The notes under the pieces: generated by a model | The model's database searches: none | What the model was told of the DNA's origin: nothing | Seen by the model: the letters and a program-made list of their open reading frames with translations, nothing else | Shown: positions 27,951 through 36,071 of the stretch, piece by piece | Numbering within the stretch: position 1 is the first letter of the stretch | Layout: every line of letters starts with the position of its first letter | Assembly: GCF_018835585.1 (NCBI RefSeq) | Contig: NZ_JAHGVE010000017.1 | Span: forward strand, 45,222 to 109,221 | DNA from: Pelorhabdus rhamnosifermentans | GTDB lineage: Bacteria; Bacillota; Negativicutes; UMGS1260 | Length of the DNA stretch: 64,000 nucleotides | Direction: 5' to 3' | Translations under genes and position numbers: made by a program

Positions 27951-28460
27951 GTGCTTAGTAAGGATGCTATGGTTGTATTATTGTATATTTATGCTTCAAA
28001 CGGTGTAAATAATGGAGCTCAATTATCAACGAAAGCGCTTCATAATGATTCAATTAAATGGGAAGAAGTTTTGAATGAACTACGTTTGGATGGATTATTG
28101 ACAGATATAAGAGAACGTCCTACGAGAAACAAGATAAATCCGGACAGTATTTATTGTAGAGTTACTCAAAATGGGAGAATAGAAGCAGAGAATCATTTTA
28201 AATTTTTTGTATTAAAAAGTTTAATAAATAAAAAACAATTTAGTTGGGAGGAAATGAAAGCTTTAATTATACAGGAATTCCATTGTTTGGAGATTCCCGG
28301 ACATATTCGTAAGTTTGGTATGAAAATTATTCAAGAATTTACTTGTATTGGAATTTTAATTTATAGTGGGTCGTCTTTTAATGTGATTAATACCCTTTTT
28401 CAGGTGAATCAAGAGAAATTTAAGAACCGGAAAATTGAAAAGCCAGGAGGCGAAAAATAA
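27951..28460 (+). CDS. unknown protein with possible winged-helix fold
   Basis: A 169-aa protein that I do not recognise. The N-terminal 80 residues (KDAMVVLLYIYASNG..., then WEEVLNELRLDGLLTDIRERP and YCRVTQNGRIEAENHF) have the helix-helix-wing rhythm of a winged-helix domain. The rest is helical and basic. The GTG start at 27951 follows AAAAGGAG, 22 bp after the first TPR-glycosyltransferase gene, so it is probably co-transcribed and may regulate or support glycosylation. Confidence 0.55.
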   Translation: MLSKDAMVVLLYIYASNGVNNGAQLSTKALHNDSIKWEEVLNELRLDGLLTDIRERPTRNKINPDSIYCRVTQNGRIEAENHFKFFVLKSLINKKQFSWEEMKALIIQEFHCLEIPGHIRKFGMKIIQEFTCIGILIYSGSSFNVINTLFQVNQEKFKNRKIEKPGGEK

Positions 28461-28588
28461 CGACACTAGTTGATAGAGGAATCCAGTTAGCACATAAGGG
28501 CGATTTAAATGGTGCAGAAGTAATTTTTCGCCAGGCAATTAAACGAAATCCTCAAATAGAGAATAGGCCAAAAATAACTACTTTCTAA
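28457..28588 (+). pseudogene. decayed TPR gene remnant (start codon ATG to ATA)
   Basis: A strong AGGAGG (28445-28450) is followed 6 nt later by ATA and an open frame of 43 codons encoding one TPR unit (GIQLAHKGDLNGAEVIFRQA). This is very like the start of the next TPR gene (GIRLIRQGDLDSAIMAFCTA), and ends in an unrelated tail. The simplest reading is a third TPR-glycosyltransferase paralog that lost its start codon and most of its body. Use of ATA as a rare start cannot be excluded. Confidence 0.55.
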
Positions 28589-28684
28589 AAGCTGTTACGA
28601 TAATTCATTTTAAATAATCATAGAGTATACTGATTCAAAAAGTCAAAGGTTGTGTAAATGAATCAGTTTAAAGGGGTTATGAAA

Positions 28685-30136
28685 ATGAAACTGACGCCAA
28701 AAATGCATCTGGAGGCAGGAATAAGGCTTATTAGACAAGGAGATTTAGATAGTGCTATTATGGCTTTCTGTACGGCAATAAAACTAAATCCAACCTATTC
28801 GCCAGCCTATAATAATCTGGGTTTGGCTTTAAGAAATACGAATCATTTTCAGGAAGCAGAAGTCTGTTTTTGTCGAGCCATTGAACTGAATTCCCGTGAT
28901 TCCTCTGCTTATAATAATTTAGGCTTGGTTTTAATGGATCTTGGAAAGATGGAGAGAGCGAAGGAATGTTTTCAACAGGCGATTGAATTGCATTCGTCTT
29001 ATCCGCCTATTTATAATAATTTAGGAATAGTTTTAGAAGAAATGCATCGTTTTATTGAAGCGGAGCAGGCTTATGGTTATGCACTCAAGCTCAATCCTCA
29101 TTATCCCGAAGCTCATTATAATTTGGGAACGCTGTTGCGGGTGATGAAGCATTTTCAAGAGGCAAAAGAACATCTTTGTTTAGCTGTCGAGTTGCGTTCT
29201 AATTATTCTGAAGCAGAGTGTTCACTGGCAAATTTCAATCTATTGTGTGGGGATTTTGAAAATGGCTGGGGTATGTATGAAAATTCACGGCCTAAAACTG
29301 AATACGAACTATTGAAAATGCCCAAATGGCACGGAGAAGATTTAACAGGGTGCAGTATTTTATTGTACTGGGAATATGGATTTGGTGATACGATACAATT
29401 TGTTAGATATGCACAATTGGTAGAAAAATTAGCAGCTAAAACGACTCTGTGGGTTCAAAAATCCTTAGAACGTTTAATCAAAGCAGCATATCCCCATTTG
29501 AAAGTTTCAGCAGAAGAATGTCCGCCGGAAGGAAAGTATGATTATGTCTGTTCTTTGATGAGTCTTCCTGTCCTATTTAATACTTGTAATGAAACCATTC
29601 CTCAGCCTGTTCCCTATTTACCTGCTAGCCGTACAGCTTCAGTCGTTTGGCATGAGGCTCTTGAAAAGATCGATCATGGGAAAAGGTATCGAGTAGGGGT
29701 GGTCTGGGCTGGGCACCCCAAACATCTTAATAACAAAAAACGTTCGATCCTTTTTGATATATTTCGTAACTTATTGAATATTTCACAAGTTAGCTGGGTC
29801 AATTTGCAAGTGGGACTGCGAGCGAAAGATTTGGCCGCAACGTCTTGTGATGTTATCGATTTTTCCAAGGATCTTGTTGATTTTATGGAAACAGCAGGAT
29901 TGGTAGAAACACTTGACTTGGTAATAACCGTTGATTCTGCTATGGCACATTTGGCAGGGACGATGGGGAAAAAGACGTGGATACTGGTGCCATCGGATCC
30001 TGACTGGCGTTGGCAGCTGGATAGAGAAGATAGTCCCTGGTATCCCACAGCCAGAATTTTTCGGCAGCGTAAATTGGGGGATTGGCAAGAAGTAGTGGAA
30101 AGAGTGAAGAAAGCTTTACAGGACGAACTGATGTAG
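28685..30136 (+). CDS. TPR protein with GT-B glycosyltransferase-like C-terminus (second copy)
   Basis: A 483-aa paralog of the 26585 gene. Five to six TPR units (for example SPAYNNLGLALRNTNHFQEAE) occupy about 5-190, followed by the GT9-like domain with GCSILLYWEYGFGDTIQFVRYA, VGVVWAGHPKH and VDSAMAHLAGTMGKKTWILVP. The ATG at 28685 has AAAGGGG 8 nt upstream; the frame's first ATG (28658) has none. It probably serves the same flagellin-modification role with different acceptor or sugar specificity (inference). Confidence 0.75.
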   Translation: MKLTPKMHLEAGIRLIRQGDLDSAIMAFCTAIKLNPTYSPAYNNLGLALRNTNHFQEAEVCFCRAIELNSRDSSAYNNLGLVLMDLGKMERAKECFQQAIELHSSYPPIYNNLGIVLEEMHRFIEAEQAYGYALKLNPHYPEAHYNLGTLLRVMKHFQEAKEHLCLAVELRSNYSEAECSLANFNLLCGDFENGWGMYENSRPKTEYELLKMPKWHGEDLTGCSILLYWEYGFGDTIQFVRYAQLVEKLAAKTTLWVQKSLERLIKAAYPHLKVSAEECPPEGKYDYVCSLMSLPVLFNTCNETIPQPVPYLPASRTASVVWHEALEKIDHGKRYRVGVVWAGHPKHLNNKKRSILFDIFRNLLNISQVSWVNLQVGLRAKDLAATSCDVIDFSKDLVDFMETAGLVETLDLVITVDSAMAHLAGTMGKKTWILVPSDPDWRWQLDREDSPWYPTARIFRQRKLGDWQEVVERVKKALQDELM

Positions 30137-30258
30137 GTCAATGGCAATGAGTCGTGGTAAAAGGATCATAAAAATAACATTTTAGAACCATTGAAATATA
30201 AAAGCTTTGATTATTGAAGGCAGAATTAGGGGCTAAGAAGCTACTAGTACCTAAAGAT

Positions 30259-30307
30259 GTATAAAATATGTAACCTCGCGAAACATAAGAGGTTACATAT
30301 TTTATAC
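30259..30307. repeat. 19-nt inverted repeat upstream of a sigma-54 promoter
   Basis: GTATAAAATATGTAACCTC (30259-30277) pairs with its exact complement at 30289-30307. A third half-copy, ATATGTAACCT, starts at about 30316. It may be the terminator of the TPR gene, or an enhancer site for a sigma-54 activator, being about 100-145 bp upstream of TGGCAC-N5-TTGCA. Confidence 0.5.
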
Positions 30308-30404
30308 AAAAAAGAATATGTAACCTTTTATTTTAACTGCGTATAGGAAATAAAATATCGTTATAACATACATCTTTAAAGGCTTTTTTTATTTTCTTCT
30401 ATAT

Positions 30405-30420
30405 TGGCACGCTATTTGCA
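30405..30420 (+). promoter_or_regulatory. sigma-54 (-24/-12) promoter
   Basis: TGGCAC (30405-30410), 5 bp, TTGCA (30416-30420): an exact fit to the RpoN consensus TGGCAC-N5-TTGCW, 110 bp upstream of the HbpS-like gene. No other good match to this consensus was noticed in the window. Confidence 0.7.
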
Positions 30421-30529
30421 ATATTTTAAATATTATCCGTACGATGACATCGGAATATAAAGGGGGATGTAAATACAAAAATAAATTACAGCAAGTTTCC
30501 AAAGAGCTAAGAGAGGGGATGGATTCAAA

Positions 30530-31003
30530 ATGAAAAGGAAAGTAATTTATATGCTAGTACTCTGTATGGTCATTGTAATGGGATTTGGGGCGGTAGTGCA
30601 GGCGGCTCCCAGCTTAAATTTGGATAAAGCAAAAAAAATGATTGCTGCTGCTGAGCAGAAATCGGTAGAAATTAATGTTCCGATGGTTATTACTGTAGTT
30701 GACGAAGGTGGTAATTTAATAGCTCAGGAGCGTATGGATGGGGCACTTCTGGCCAGCATTGCTATATCTAAAGGTAAGGCCTATACTGCAGTAGCTCTTA
30801 AGATGCCTACTGAAAAGCTGGCGAGTTTAACTCAACCGAATCAACCTTTATTTGGAATCAATACAATTGATGAACAGTTAGTTATCTTTGGTGGCGGATT
30901 GCCAATTGTTGAAAATGGTCGGATAGTAGGTGGGATCGGGGTAAGTGGCGGTTCTGTAGAAGAAGACATCTCTGTTGTTACGGCTGGTTTGGCTGCTTGG
31001 TAA
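30530..31003 (+). CDS. exported GlcG/HbpS-family heme-binding-like protein
   Basis: A 157-aa protein with a clear signal peptide (MKRKVIYMLVLCMVIVMGFG..., cleavage after VQA). It is followed by one GlcG/HbpS (DUF336) domain: MVITVVDEGGNLIAQERMDGALLASI, SKGKAYTAVAL, and GGGLPIVENGRIVGGIGVSGGSVEED. Family members bind heme or corrinoid-like ligands or serve propanediol/glycolate operons. Here it is a single gene behind a sigma-54 promoter, so the ligand is open. SD GAGAGGGG. Confidence 0.8.
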   Translation: MKRKVIYMLVLCMVIVMGFGAVVQAAPSLNLDKAKKMIAAAEQKSVEINVPMVITVVDEGGNLIAQERMDGALLASIAISKGKAYTAVALKMPTEKLASLTQPNQPLFGINTIDEQLVIFGGGLPIVENGRIVGGIGVSGGSVEEDISVVTAGLAAW

Positions 31004-31014
31004 ATTTGCATAGT

Positions 31015-31056
31015 AAAAAAGAGTACATTTCTCTCAAGAAATTTACTCTTTTTTGT
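31015..31056 (+). terminator. terminator after the HbpS-like gene
   Basis: AAAAAAGAGTACATTT (31015-31030) pairs with AAATTTACTCTTTTTT (31039-31054), with one mismatch and a T run. Confidence 0.8.
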
Positions 31057-31165
31057 TGCTATAAATTTGTTTATGCGCTGCTTTAGTATTCCCAGAACAT
31101 CTGCTGGATTTCTTTCACGTCGGTTGTTTTCGTTAGGTATAGCAAAACATATTTTTTTAGAAAAA

Positions 31166-31200
31166 CTTGTAACAATCTTGTAACATTCTATTGTTATACT
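31166..31200 (+). promoter_or_regulatory. candidate regulator-dependent promoter with 11-bp repeats
   Basis: CTTGTAACAAT (31166-31176) and CTTGTAACATT (31177-31187) are tandem 11-mers, followed by TATACT (31195-31200) as -10 with no clear -35. This is the arrangement used by OmpR/PhoB-family activators. Confidence 0.45.
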
Positions 31201-31261
31201 AATTCATAAGGAGAAGTATAAGATAAAATAATAAATCTTTTTTTAAGGAGAGATGTTACTT

Positions 31262-31654
31262 ATGAATATGGCAATTAGCTCGACTCAATCACAAAGTAGT
31301 TCCAGTCAAACAAGTATTAATAGTTTGCAACAAAAAGAAAAAACAATCGAAGCTCAAATTCAAAAATTGCAAACAGAAGATGCGACAAAGAACAAAGATG
31401 AAATTCAAAGTCTTCAACAAGAAGAACAGCAAATCGAACTAGAAATTGAACAAAAACAATCACAAAGTCAGAATACAGACAGTACGCAGCAATCATCGGC
31501 TAGCCAAGCTGCTGGTCCAGCCTATTCTGTACAGCTAGGCAAAGATCAAAGTTCTGGTGATATCTCAAATATGACATCCAGTTTAAATGTCGGTCCAGCT
31601 TATTCTTTAGAAGTGAATCCAAAGAATAACCAAGCAACGACAAAAGCTAGCTAA
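31262..31654 (+). CDS. FlxA-like coiled-coil protein
   Basis: A 130-aa protein with no signal peptide. A Ser/Gln-rich N-terminus is followed by a coiled coil (SINSLQQKEKTIEAQIQKLQ, then KDEIQSLQQEEQQIELEIEQ), resembling the FlxA-like family whose E. coli member is sigma-28 controlled. Two GPAYS motifs (GPAYSVQLG and GPAYSLEVN) repeat in the C-terminal half. The start at 31262 fits AAGGAG better than the ATG 2 nt from it. Function unknown. Confidence 0.55.
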   Translation: MNMAISSTQSQSSSSQTSINSLQQKEKTIEAQIQKLQTEDATKNKDEIQSLQQEEQQIELEIEQKQSQSQNTDSTQQSSASQAAGPAYSVQLGKDQSSGDISNMTSSLNVGPAYSLEVNPKNNQATTKAS

Positions 31655-31713
31655 GGGCGTGGCGAAGAAGTCATTTGCCTTATAAAGTATAGCTAATAAG
31701 GGAGGTAATTTGT

Positions 31714-32091
31714 GTGAGCGTTACATCAGTCAGCAACGATTCTCTTTCGTATTATCAAAAACAATTAATACAGCAAAATCAGCAACAAACTGATAATAGC
31801 AGTAACAGTACAAGTGTGGGTGCAGCGGCTACTTTAGACTTAAGTACTTCATCGTCTGTAACAGCGACTAATTCGACAAGCCAAAGTAGCAGTGGCGGCA
31901 GCGGTGGAACTGGCAGTACATCACAAAGCAGCTCTTGTCCATTAGGGAATGCCACTTGTAGTGGTTGTGGGCAATGTGGCAAAATTACTGCGGCTAAACA
32001 AAACCAGCTGCTCCAAAGTAATGCAAGTAATGCAAATTACCAAACGCTTACGGCCATCAATTCCTATGATGTCAATTCGATTTTTTTATAA
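31714..32091 (+). CDS. small Ser-rich protein with a Cys cluster
   Basis: A 125-aa protein of unknown family. A Gln/Ser/Thr-rich N-terminus (about 1-70) leads to a Gly/Ser linker and then a C-x6-C-x2-C-x2-C cluster (CPLGNATCSGCGQCGK), followed by a helical, Asn/Gln-rich tail. The Cys spacing could bind a metal or form disulfides. It has no signal peptide. The GTG start follows GGGAGGT. It lies 59 bp after the FlxA-like gene with the same composition bias, so the two are probably co-expressed. Confidence 0.6.
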   Translation: MSVTSVSNDSLSYYQKQLIQQNQQQTDNSSNSTSVGAAATLDLSTSSSVTATNSTSQSSSGGSGGTGSTSQSSSCPLGNATCSGCGQCGKITAAKQNQLLQSNASNANYQTLTAINSYDVNSIFL

Positions 32092-32121
32092 GCAAACTAT
32101 TGAAAATTGCATGAACATCAT

Positions 32122-32170
32122 TTAAATCCTTCTGAGTAGATAACTTGTCTATTAAGGAGGATTTTTTTGC
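32122..32170 (+). terminator. terminator after the Cys-cluster gene
   Basis: AAATCCTTCT pairs with an AGGAGGATTT-like arm, then seven T residues. Confidence 0.65.
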
Positions 32171-32351
32171 TTTTTCGATAAAAATGATTGTATATTACTT
32201 GCTAAAATAGCTAGGTAAAAATGTTGAACAGAATTAGCAAGAAATAAAGGATCGATGGAGAAATATACATATAGAACGATACAGGAACAATCAGTGAAGA
32301 ATTGAAGATTGAATGCAATTGGGCGAGAAAAGTGATGGGAGCGGAGACTAA

Positions 32352-32792
32352 ATGGGACAGCGGATTATTATTACAAATGAGCAACAAGAACGGGAAAAAA
32401 CGTATCTTATTAGACGCAAAGTTTTTGTCGAAGAACAACATGTACCAGACGAAATGGAAATTGATGAAGTTGATGAGCGTGCTGATACGCAATATATTCT
32501 TATAATGAATGAAGAGGAGAAACCAGTGGGTACAGCCCGATTTCGTCCTTATGGTGAAGGTGTGCTAAAAGTTGAGCGTGTAGCAGTGTTAAAGGAACAA
32601 CGTGGAATAGGTACTGGCAGGATGATTATGGAGACCATTGAAACTACGGCTAAAAAAGCAGGCTATCAAGGATTGAAACTCGCGGCGCAGCTACATGCCA
32701 GAAAATTTTATGAAGGACTGGGTTATCAGCCGCAGGGCGAAACCTATCTGGAGGCAGGCATTGAACATATTGATATGGTAAAAAGCATTTAG
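32352..32792 (+). CDS. GNAT-family N-acetyltransferase (ElaA-like)
   Basis: A 146-aa acetyltransferase. The acetyl-CoA loop region is VERVAVLKEQRGIGTGRMIM (R-G-x-G-x-G type). The N-terminal YLIRRKVFVEEQHVPDEMEIDEVDE matches the YjcF/ElaA group of GNAT proteins. SD GGAGCGGAG. The acceptor is unknown. It is followed closely by a second GNAT gene. Confidence 0.85.
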   Translation: MGQRIIITNEQQEREKTYLIRRKVFVEEQHVPDEMEIDEVDERADTQYILIMNEEEKPVGTARFRPYGEGVLKVERVAVLKEQRGIGTGRMIMETIETTAKKAGYQGLKLAAQLHARKFYEGLGYQPQGETYLEAGIEHIDMVKSI

Positions 32793-32838
32793 AAAATATC
32801 CTGCAGTGAATAGTAGGGATAATTTAAGGAGGTCCGTG

Positions 32839-33351
32839 ATGATTCGTTTGGCAGAACGCAGTGATGTGAATGCTATATTGGAAATTTATAATGAAGCGAT
32901 CATGAATACAACAGCAATATACGATTATAAACCTCATACGATTGAAAATATACTTGCATGGTATGACAAGAAAGTTCAAGCAGGGGTTCCTATCTTAGTA
33001 TTTGAAGAAAACCAGTCTGTTATTGGGTTTACAACATTTGGGCCTTTTCGGGCGTGGCCTGCCTATCAATATACGGTGGAACATTCTGTTTATGTCCATA
33101 AAAAACACCGCGGAAAAGGAATTGGTACCAAGCTGATGGGCGAACTTATGGGGATATTAAATGAACGAGGTTATGCGATCCTTGTTGCTGGCATTGATGG
33201 TAATAATGAAGGAAGTAGGCTCATGCACGAAAAATTAGGATTTACTTATTCAGGTACCATTCGAAAAGCAGGCTATAAATTTGGTAAGTGGCTTGATTTA
33301 TGTTTTTATCAGTACGAACTTAGAGGACCGCTGAATCCGACGGAAGACTGA
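32839..33351 (+). CDS. GNAT acetyltransferase, phosphinothricin/methionine-sulfoximine type
   Basis: A 170-aa enzyme close in layout to Pat/MddA N-acetyltransferases: IYNEAIMNTTAIYDYKPHTIENILAWY, GFTTFGPFRAWPAYQYTVEHSVYVHKKHRGKGIGTKLM region, GIDGNNEGSRLMHEKLGF and GYKFGKWLDLCFYQ. Such enzymes acetylate the amino group of methionine sulfone/sulfoximine or phosphinothricin. The ATG at 32839 has AAGGAGGT upstream; earlier in-frame codons lack an SD. Confidence 0.85.
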   Translation: MIRLAERSDVNAILEIYNEAIMNTTAIYDYKPHTIENILAWYDKKVQAGVPILVFEENQSVIGFTTFGPFRAWPAYQYTVEHSVYVHKKHRGKGIGTKLMGELMGILNERGYAILVAGIDGNNEGSRLMHEKLGFTYSGTIRKAGYKFGKWLDLCFYQYELRGPLNPTED

Positions 33352-33380
33352 TAATATTAGGGTTATTGAGGAGCTTTTAT

Positions 33381-33572
33381 GGAGGAGTTAGTGGACAATC
33401 TTTTGTTGAAATGGAAGAAATGAGTAAAGTGATTAACGGAAGACAATCAGTTTCTATGGAACAAATCGTTGCATCGAGTCATGCTTTGGCGAAATTAGCT
33501 GAAGATTTACAACAAATGATGCGGCCATTTATCATAAAGTGCGATATTTTAAAAATAACACTAACTTACTGA
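33381..33572 (+). pseudogene. chemoreceptor (MCP) C-terminal remnant
   Basis: The frame encodes SKVINGRQSVSMEQIVASSHALAKLAEDLQQMMRPFII-like sequence, the last helix of an MCP signalling domain. No upstream receptor sequence is present, and no convincing start fits, so it is a fragment left after deletion. A second frame gives an SD plus 14 codons (33380) and is probably meaningless. Confidence 0.6.
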
Positions 33573-33659
33573 AAATATCTTAAAATTATATGATAATATA
33601 GACAAAAATTATATATAATAAAGTTATAAAATGATATTAATTTGTTAGGAGTAGAATCG

Positions 33660-34430
33660 GTGTTAGCGAATATACAGCGTAGGAATGATATTGTCAATCT
33701 TATATTTAAGCTGGGCTCAGTCAAAGTGACGGATTTGGCTGAGAAATATGGAGTAAACGAGGCAACTATTCGCCGGGATCTGAAATACTTATCGCAAAAT
33801 CATAAAATTACGCTTACTTATGGCGGTGCTTTTATTGAGAAAAATACAACATGCTATTCCATTGTCGAGATTAATCTTGCGAATAAACGCATGATGCATT
33901 TTGATGAAAAACAGGTGATTGCACGGAAAGCGGCAGCTTTAATTAAAGACGGCGAAACTATTGCGTTAAACGCAGGAAGTACAGTGGAGTATATCCTTGA
34001 TTATTTGGAAAATATTACACAGTTAAATGTTGTGACTCTCTGTTTGCATGTTGCGGCTAAGGCTGCGCGACTTCCCTATGTTACCGTTTATATGCCAGGC
34101 GGAAAATTGCGCAATTCTTCAGGCGTATTTTACGGTAATGGTACGGAAAAATTTCTTAAAAAGTTTAGTGTAGACAAGTGCTTTTTTGGTGTAGCGGCCA
34201 TAAATCTTAAAAAAGGCATTATGCATCCTGTTTTAGAAGAAATAGAAAATAATCGCATTATGCTAGATATATCGGAACAAAAATATTTAGTTGCTGATTA
34301 TTCGAAATACGATTGTGTTTCACTAGCAAGTCTTACTGATTTAGAAGAATTTACTGGATTCATTGTTGATGACAAGTTTCCTGATGTATATAAAGAATTT
34401 GCTAAATTAAATGATATTCAAATTATTTAA
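33660..34430 (+). CDS. DeoR-family transcriptional regulator
   Basis: A 256-aa regulator. The N-terminal DeoR HTH has KLGSVKVTDLAEKYGVNEATIRRDLKYL, and the C-terminal sugar-phosphate sensor domain has DGETIALNAGSTVEYI and DISEQKYLVADYSKYD. Such proteins usually repress transport and catabolism genes until a sugar phosphate binds. The GTG start has TTAGGAG 8 nt upstream. The next genes are an organophosphate antiporter and a phosphatase, and a 31-bp palindrome lies in front of them. Confidence 0.88.
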   Translation: MLANIQRRNDIVNLIFKLGSVKVTDLAEKYGVNEATIRRDLKYLSQNHKITLTYGGAFIEKNTTCYSIVEINLANKRMMHFDEKQVIARKAAALIKDGETIALNAGSTVEYILDYLENITQLNVVTLCLHVAAKAARLPYVTVYMPGGKLRNSSGVFYGNGTEKFLKKFSVDKCFFGVAAINLKKGIMHPVLEEIENNRIMLDISEQKYLVADYSKYDCVSLASLTDLEEFTGFIVDDKFPDVYKEFAKLNDIQII

Positions 34431-34438
34431 GGTAAGAT

Positions 34439-34490
34439 AGAGTCTCTAACATGGGCTCTTTTTTTTTATGCCCTGATTTAGGGCATAAAA
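34439..34490 (+). terminator. terminator(s) after the deoR-type gene
   Basis: A short hairpin ending in nine T residues, followed by TATGCCCT/AGGGCATA (34467-34474 with 34480-34487). Confidence 0.75.
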
Positions 34491-34550
34491 AAATCAATTA
34501 GCATCATAAACATGGACTATTCTAAAAATTGGTGTAATAATAAAAATCGG

Positions 34551-34581
34551 ACATCATATACATATAATATGCATATGATGT
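34551..34581. promoter_or_regulatory. 31-bp near-perfect palindrome, probable DeoR-family operator
   Basis: 14 of 15 base pairs are symmetric around the central A at 34566, with half-site ACATCATAT. It lies 174 bp before the chosen transporter start and directly after the regulator's terminator. Confidence 0.55.
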
Positions 34582-34724
34582 TTATACAATGTTGCATGAA
34601 ATCATCATAATTTATTAGTAGGACACAAAAAAATGATTAAGGAGGAATGACTGATCACAAATTACTGAAGTTTTATGATAATGTTGCAACTGTCAAAGAA
34701 ATTAAAGAAATGAGGTACAAAATT

Positions 34725-36071
34725 ATGGCAAGTCTTTGGAACTTTTTCAAAACTGGACCGAATATGCCAATGCTTACGGATGCAAAACAAATTAAATCTC
34801 TATTTAACACAATGCGCTGGCAGGTATTTGGTTCTATTACAATCGGCTATGGTTTATTTTATGTATTGAGGCTTAATTTTTCGGTAATTAAAAAGCAGCT
34901 TATGTCTTTAGGTATATTGGATGCACAGCAATTGGGTCTTATGGGATCAGCCATGTTTATCACATATGGTCTTGGCAAATTTACCAATAGTTTTTTGGCT
35001 GATCGATTTAATAATAAACGTTTTTTTGCTTTTGGCCTATTTATGTCATCTATCGCTAGTGTGTGCATGGGATTTTGTAATACATTTACACCGCTTCTGG
35101 TTTTATGGGGCATCAACGGCTGGTTCCAGTCTTTTGGTGCTGGGCCTTGCATTGTTGCATTGAATCAATGGTTTACGAATAAAGAACGTGGTACATATTA
35201 TGGCGTTTGGTTTACAAGCCATAATCTTGGTGCCGCCTTTACATATGTAGTAACAGCCGTACTGGTTACTTCTTACAGTTGGCAAATGGGCTTTATTGTT
35301 CCGGGCCTTGTCTGCCTGGCAGGTTCTTTTGCTATATTATTCTGCATGCATGACCGTCCGGAAACAAATGGTCTGCCAAATGTAGAAGTATATAAAGGGG
35401 GAGTGCAACCAGAAGCTATAAAAAGTACTAAGACTGTAAGCCAACTACAATGGGAAGTTATTAAAAACCCAGCGGTATGGATTCTTGGCTTATCCAGTCT
35501 TTGCTGCTATATCACACGTTATGCGATTGAAAGCTGGGGGATTGTTTACTTAACAGCAGAAAAAGGTTATTCGACTATGGGCGCTGGCAGTATACTTGGC
35601 ATAATGCAGGTTGCGGGAATTTTCGGGGCATTGACTTGCGGTTTTGTATCCGATAAATTCTTCAATCATAAACGCAATAAGCCAGCATTGATCTATGGTA
35701 TTATATATATTATATCGGTTATGCTTTTCCTCTGGGCACCACCAAGTATAGCTATGGATATGTTTAGTTTGTGCTTATACGGCTGGGTGATGGGAGCTCT
35801 TGTATGTTACTTGGGTGGCCTTATGGCAGTCGATATTGTTCCTAAACGTGCAACAGGTGCTGCAATGGGGATGATTGGTCTTTTAAGTTACGCGGGCGCA
35901 GCGTTACAGGAAGTTATTAGTGGATATCTTATTAATGCGCATATGACAATTGTTAATGGCGAAAGAATTTATGACTTTACGCTTGCAGGTGATTTCTGGG
36001 TAGGCGCCGCCGTCGTTTCTTGTTTATTGGCGCTGCTGGTATGGAATGCAAAGCCGAAAGAAATAGTATAA
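34725..36071 (+). CDS. organophosphate:phosphate antiporter (GlpT/UhpT-like MFS)
   Basis: A 448-aa, 12-TM MFS protein of the OPA family. Markers: FGSITIGYGLFYVLRLNFSV, KFTNSFLADRFNNKRFFAFGL, WGINGWFQSFGAGPCIVALNQWF and ERGTYYGVWFTSHNLG. Family members exchange glycerol-3-phosphate, hexose phosphates or phosphoglycerate for Pi. The start at 34725 has GAGGT 8 nt upstream; the frame begins at 34647, where AAGGAGG abuts the ATG too closely. It overlaps the phosphatase gene by 1 nt. Confidence 0.88.
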   Translation: MASLWNFFKTGPNMPMLTDAKQIKSLFNTMRWQVFGSITIGYGLFYVLRLNFSVIKKQLMSLGILDAQQLGLMGSAMFITYGLGKFTNSFLADRFNNKRFFAFGLFMSSIASVCMGFCNTFTPLLVLWGINGWFQSFGAGPCIVALNQWFTNKERGTYYGVWFTSHNLGAAFTYVVTAVLVTSYSWQMGFIVPGLVCLAGSFAILFCMHDRPETNGLPNVEVYKGGVQPEAIKSTKTVSQLQWEVIKNPAVWILGLSSLCCYITRYAIESWGIVYLTAEKGYSTMGAGSILGIMQVAGIFGALTCGFVSDKFFNHKRNKPALIYGIIYIISVMLFLWAPPSIAMDMFSLCLYGWVMGALVCYLGGLMAVDIVPKRATGAAMGMIGLLSYAGAALQEVISGYLINAHMTIVNGERIYDFTLAGDFWVGAAVVSCLLALLVWNAKPKEIV

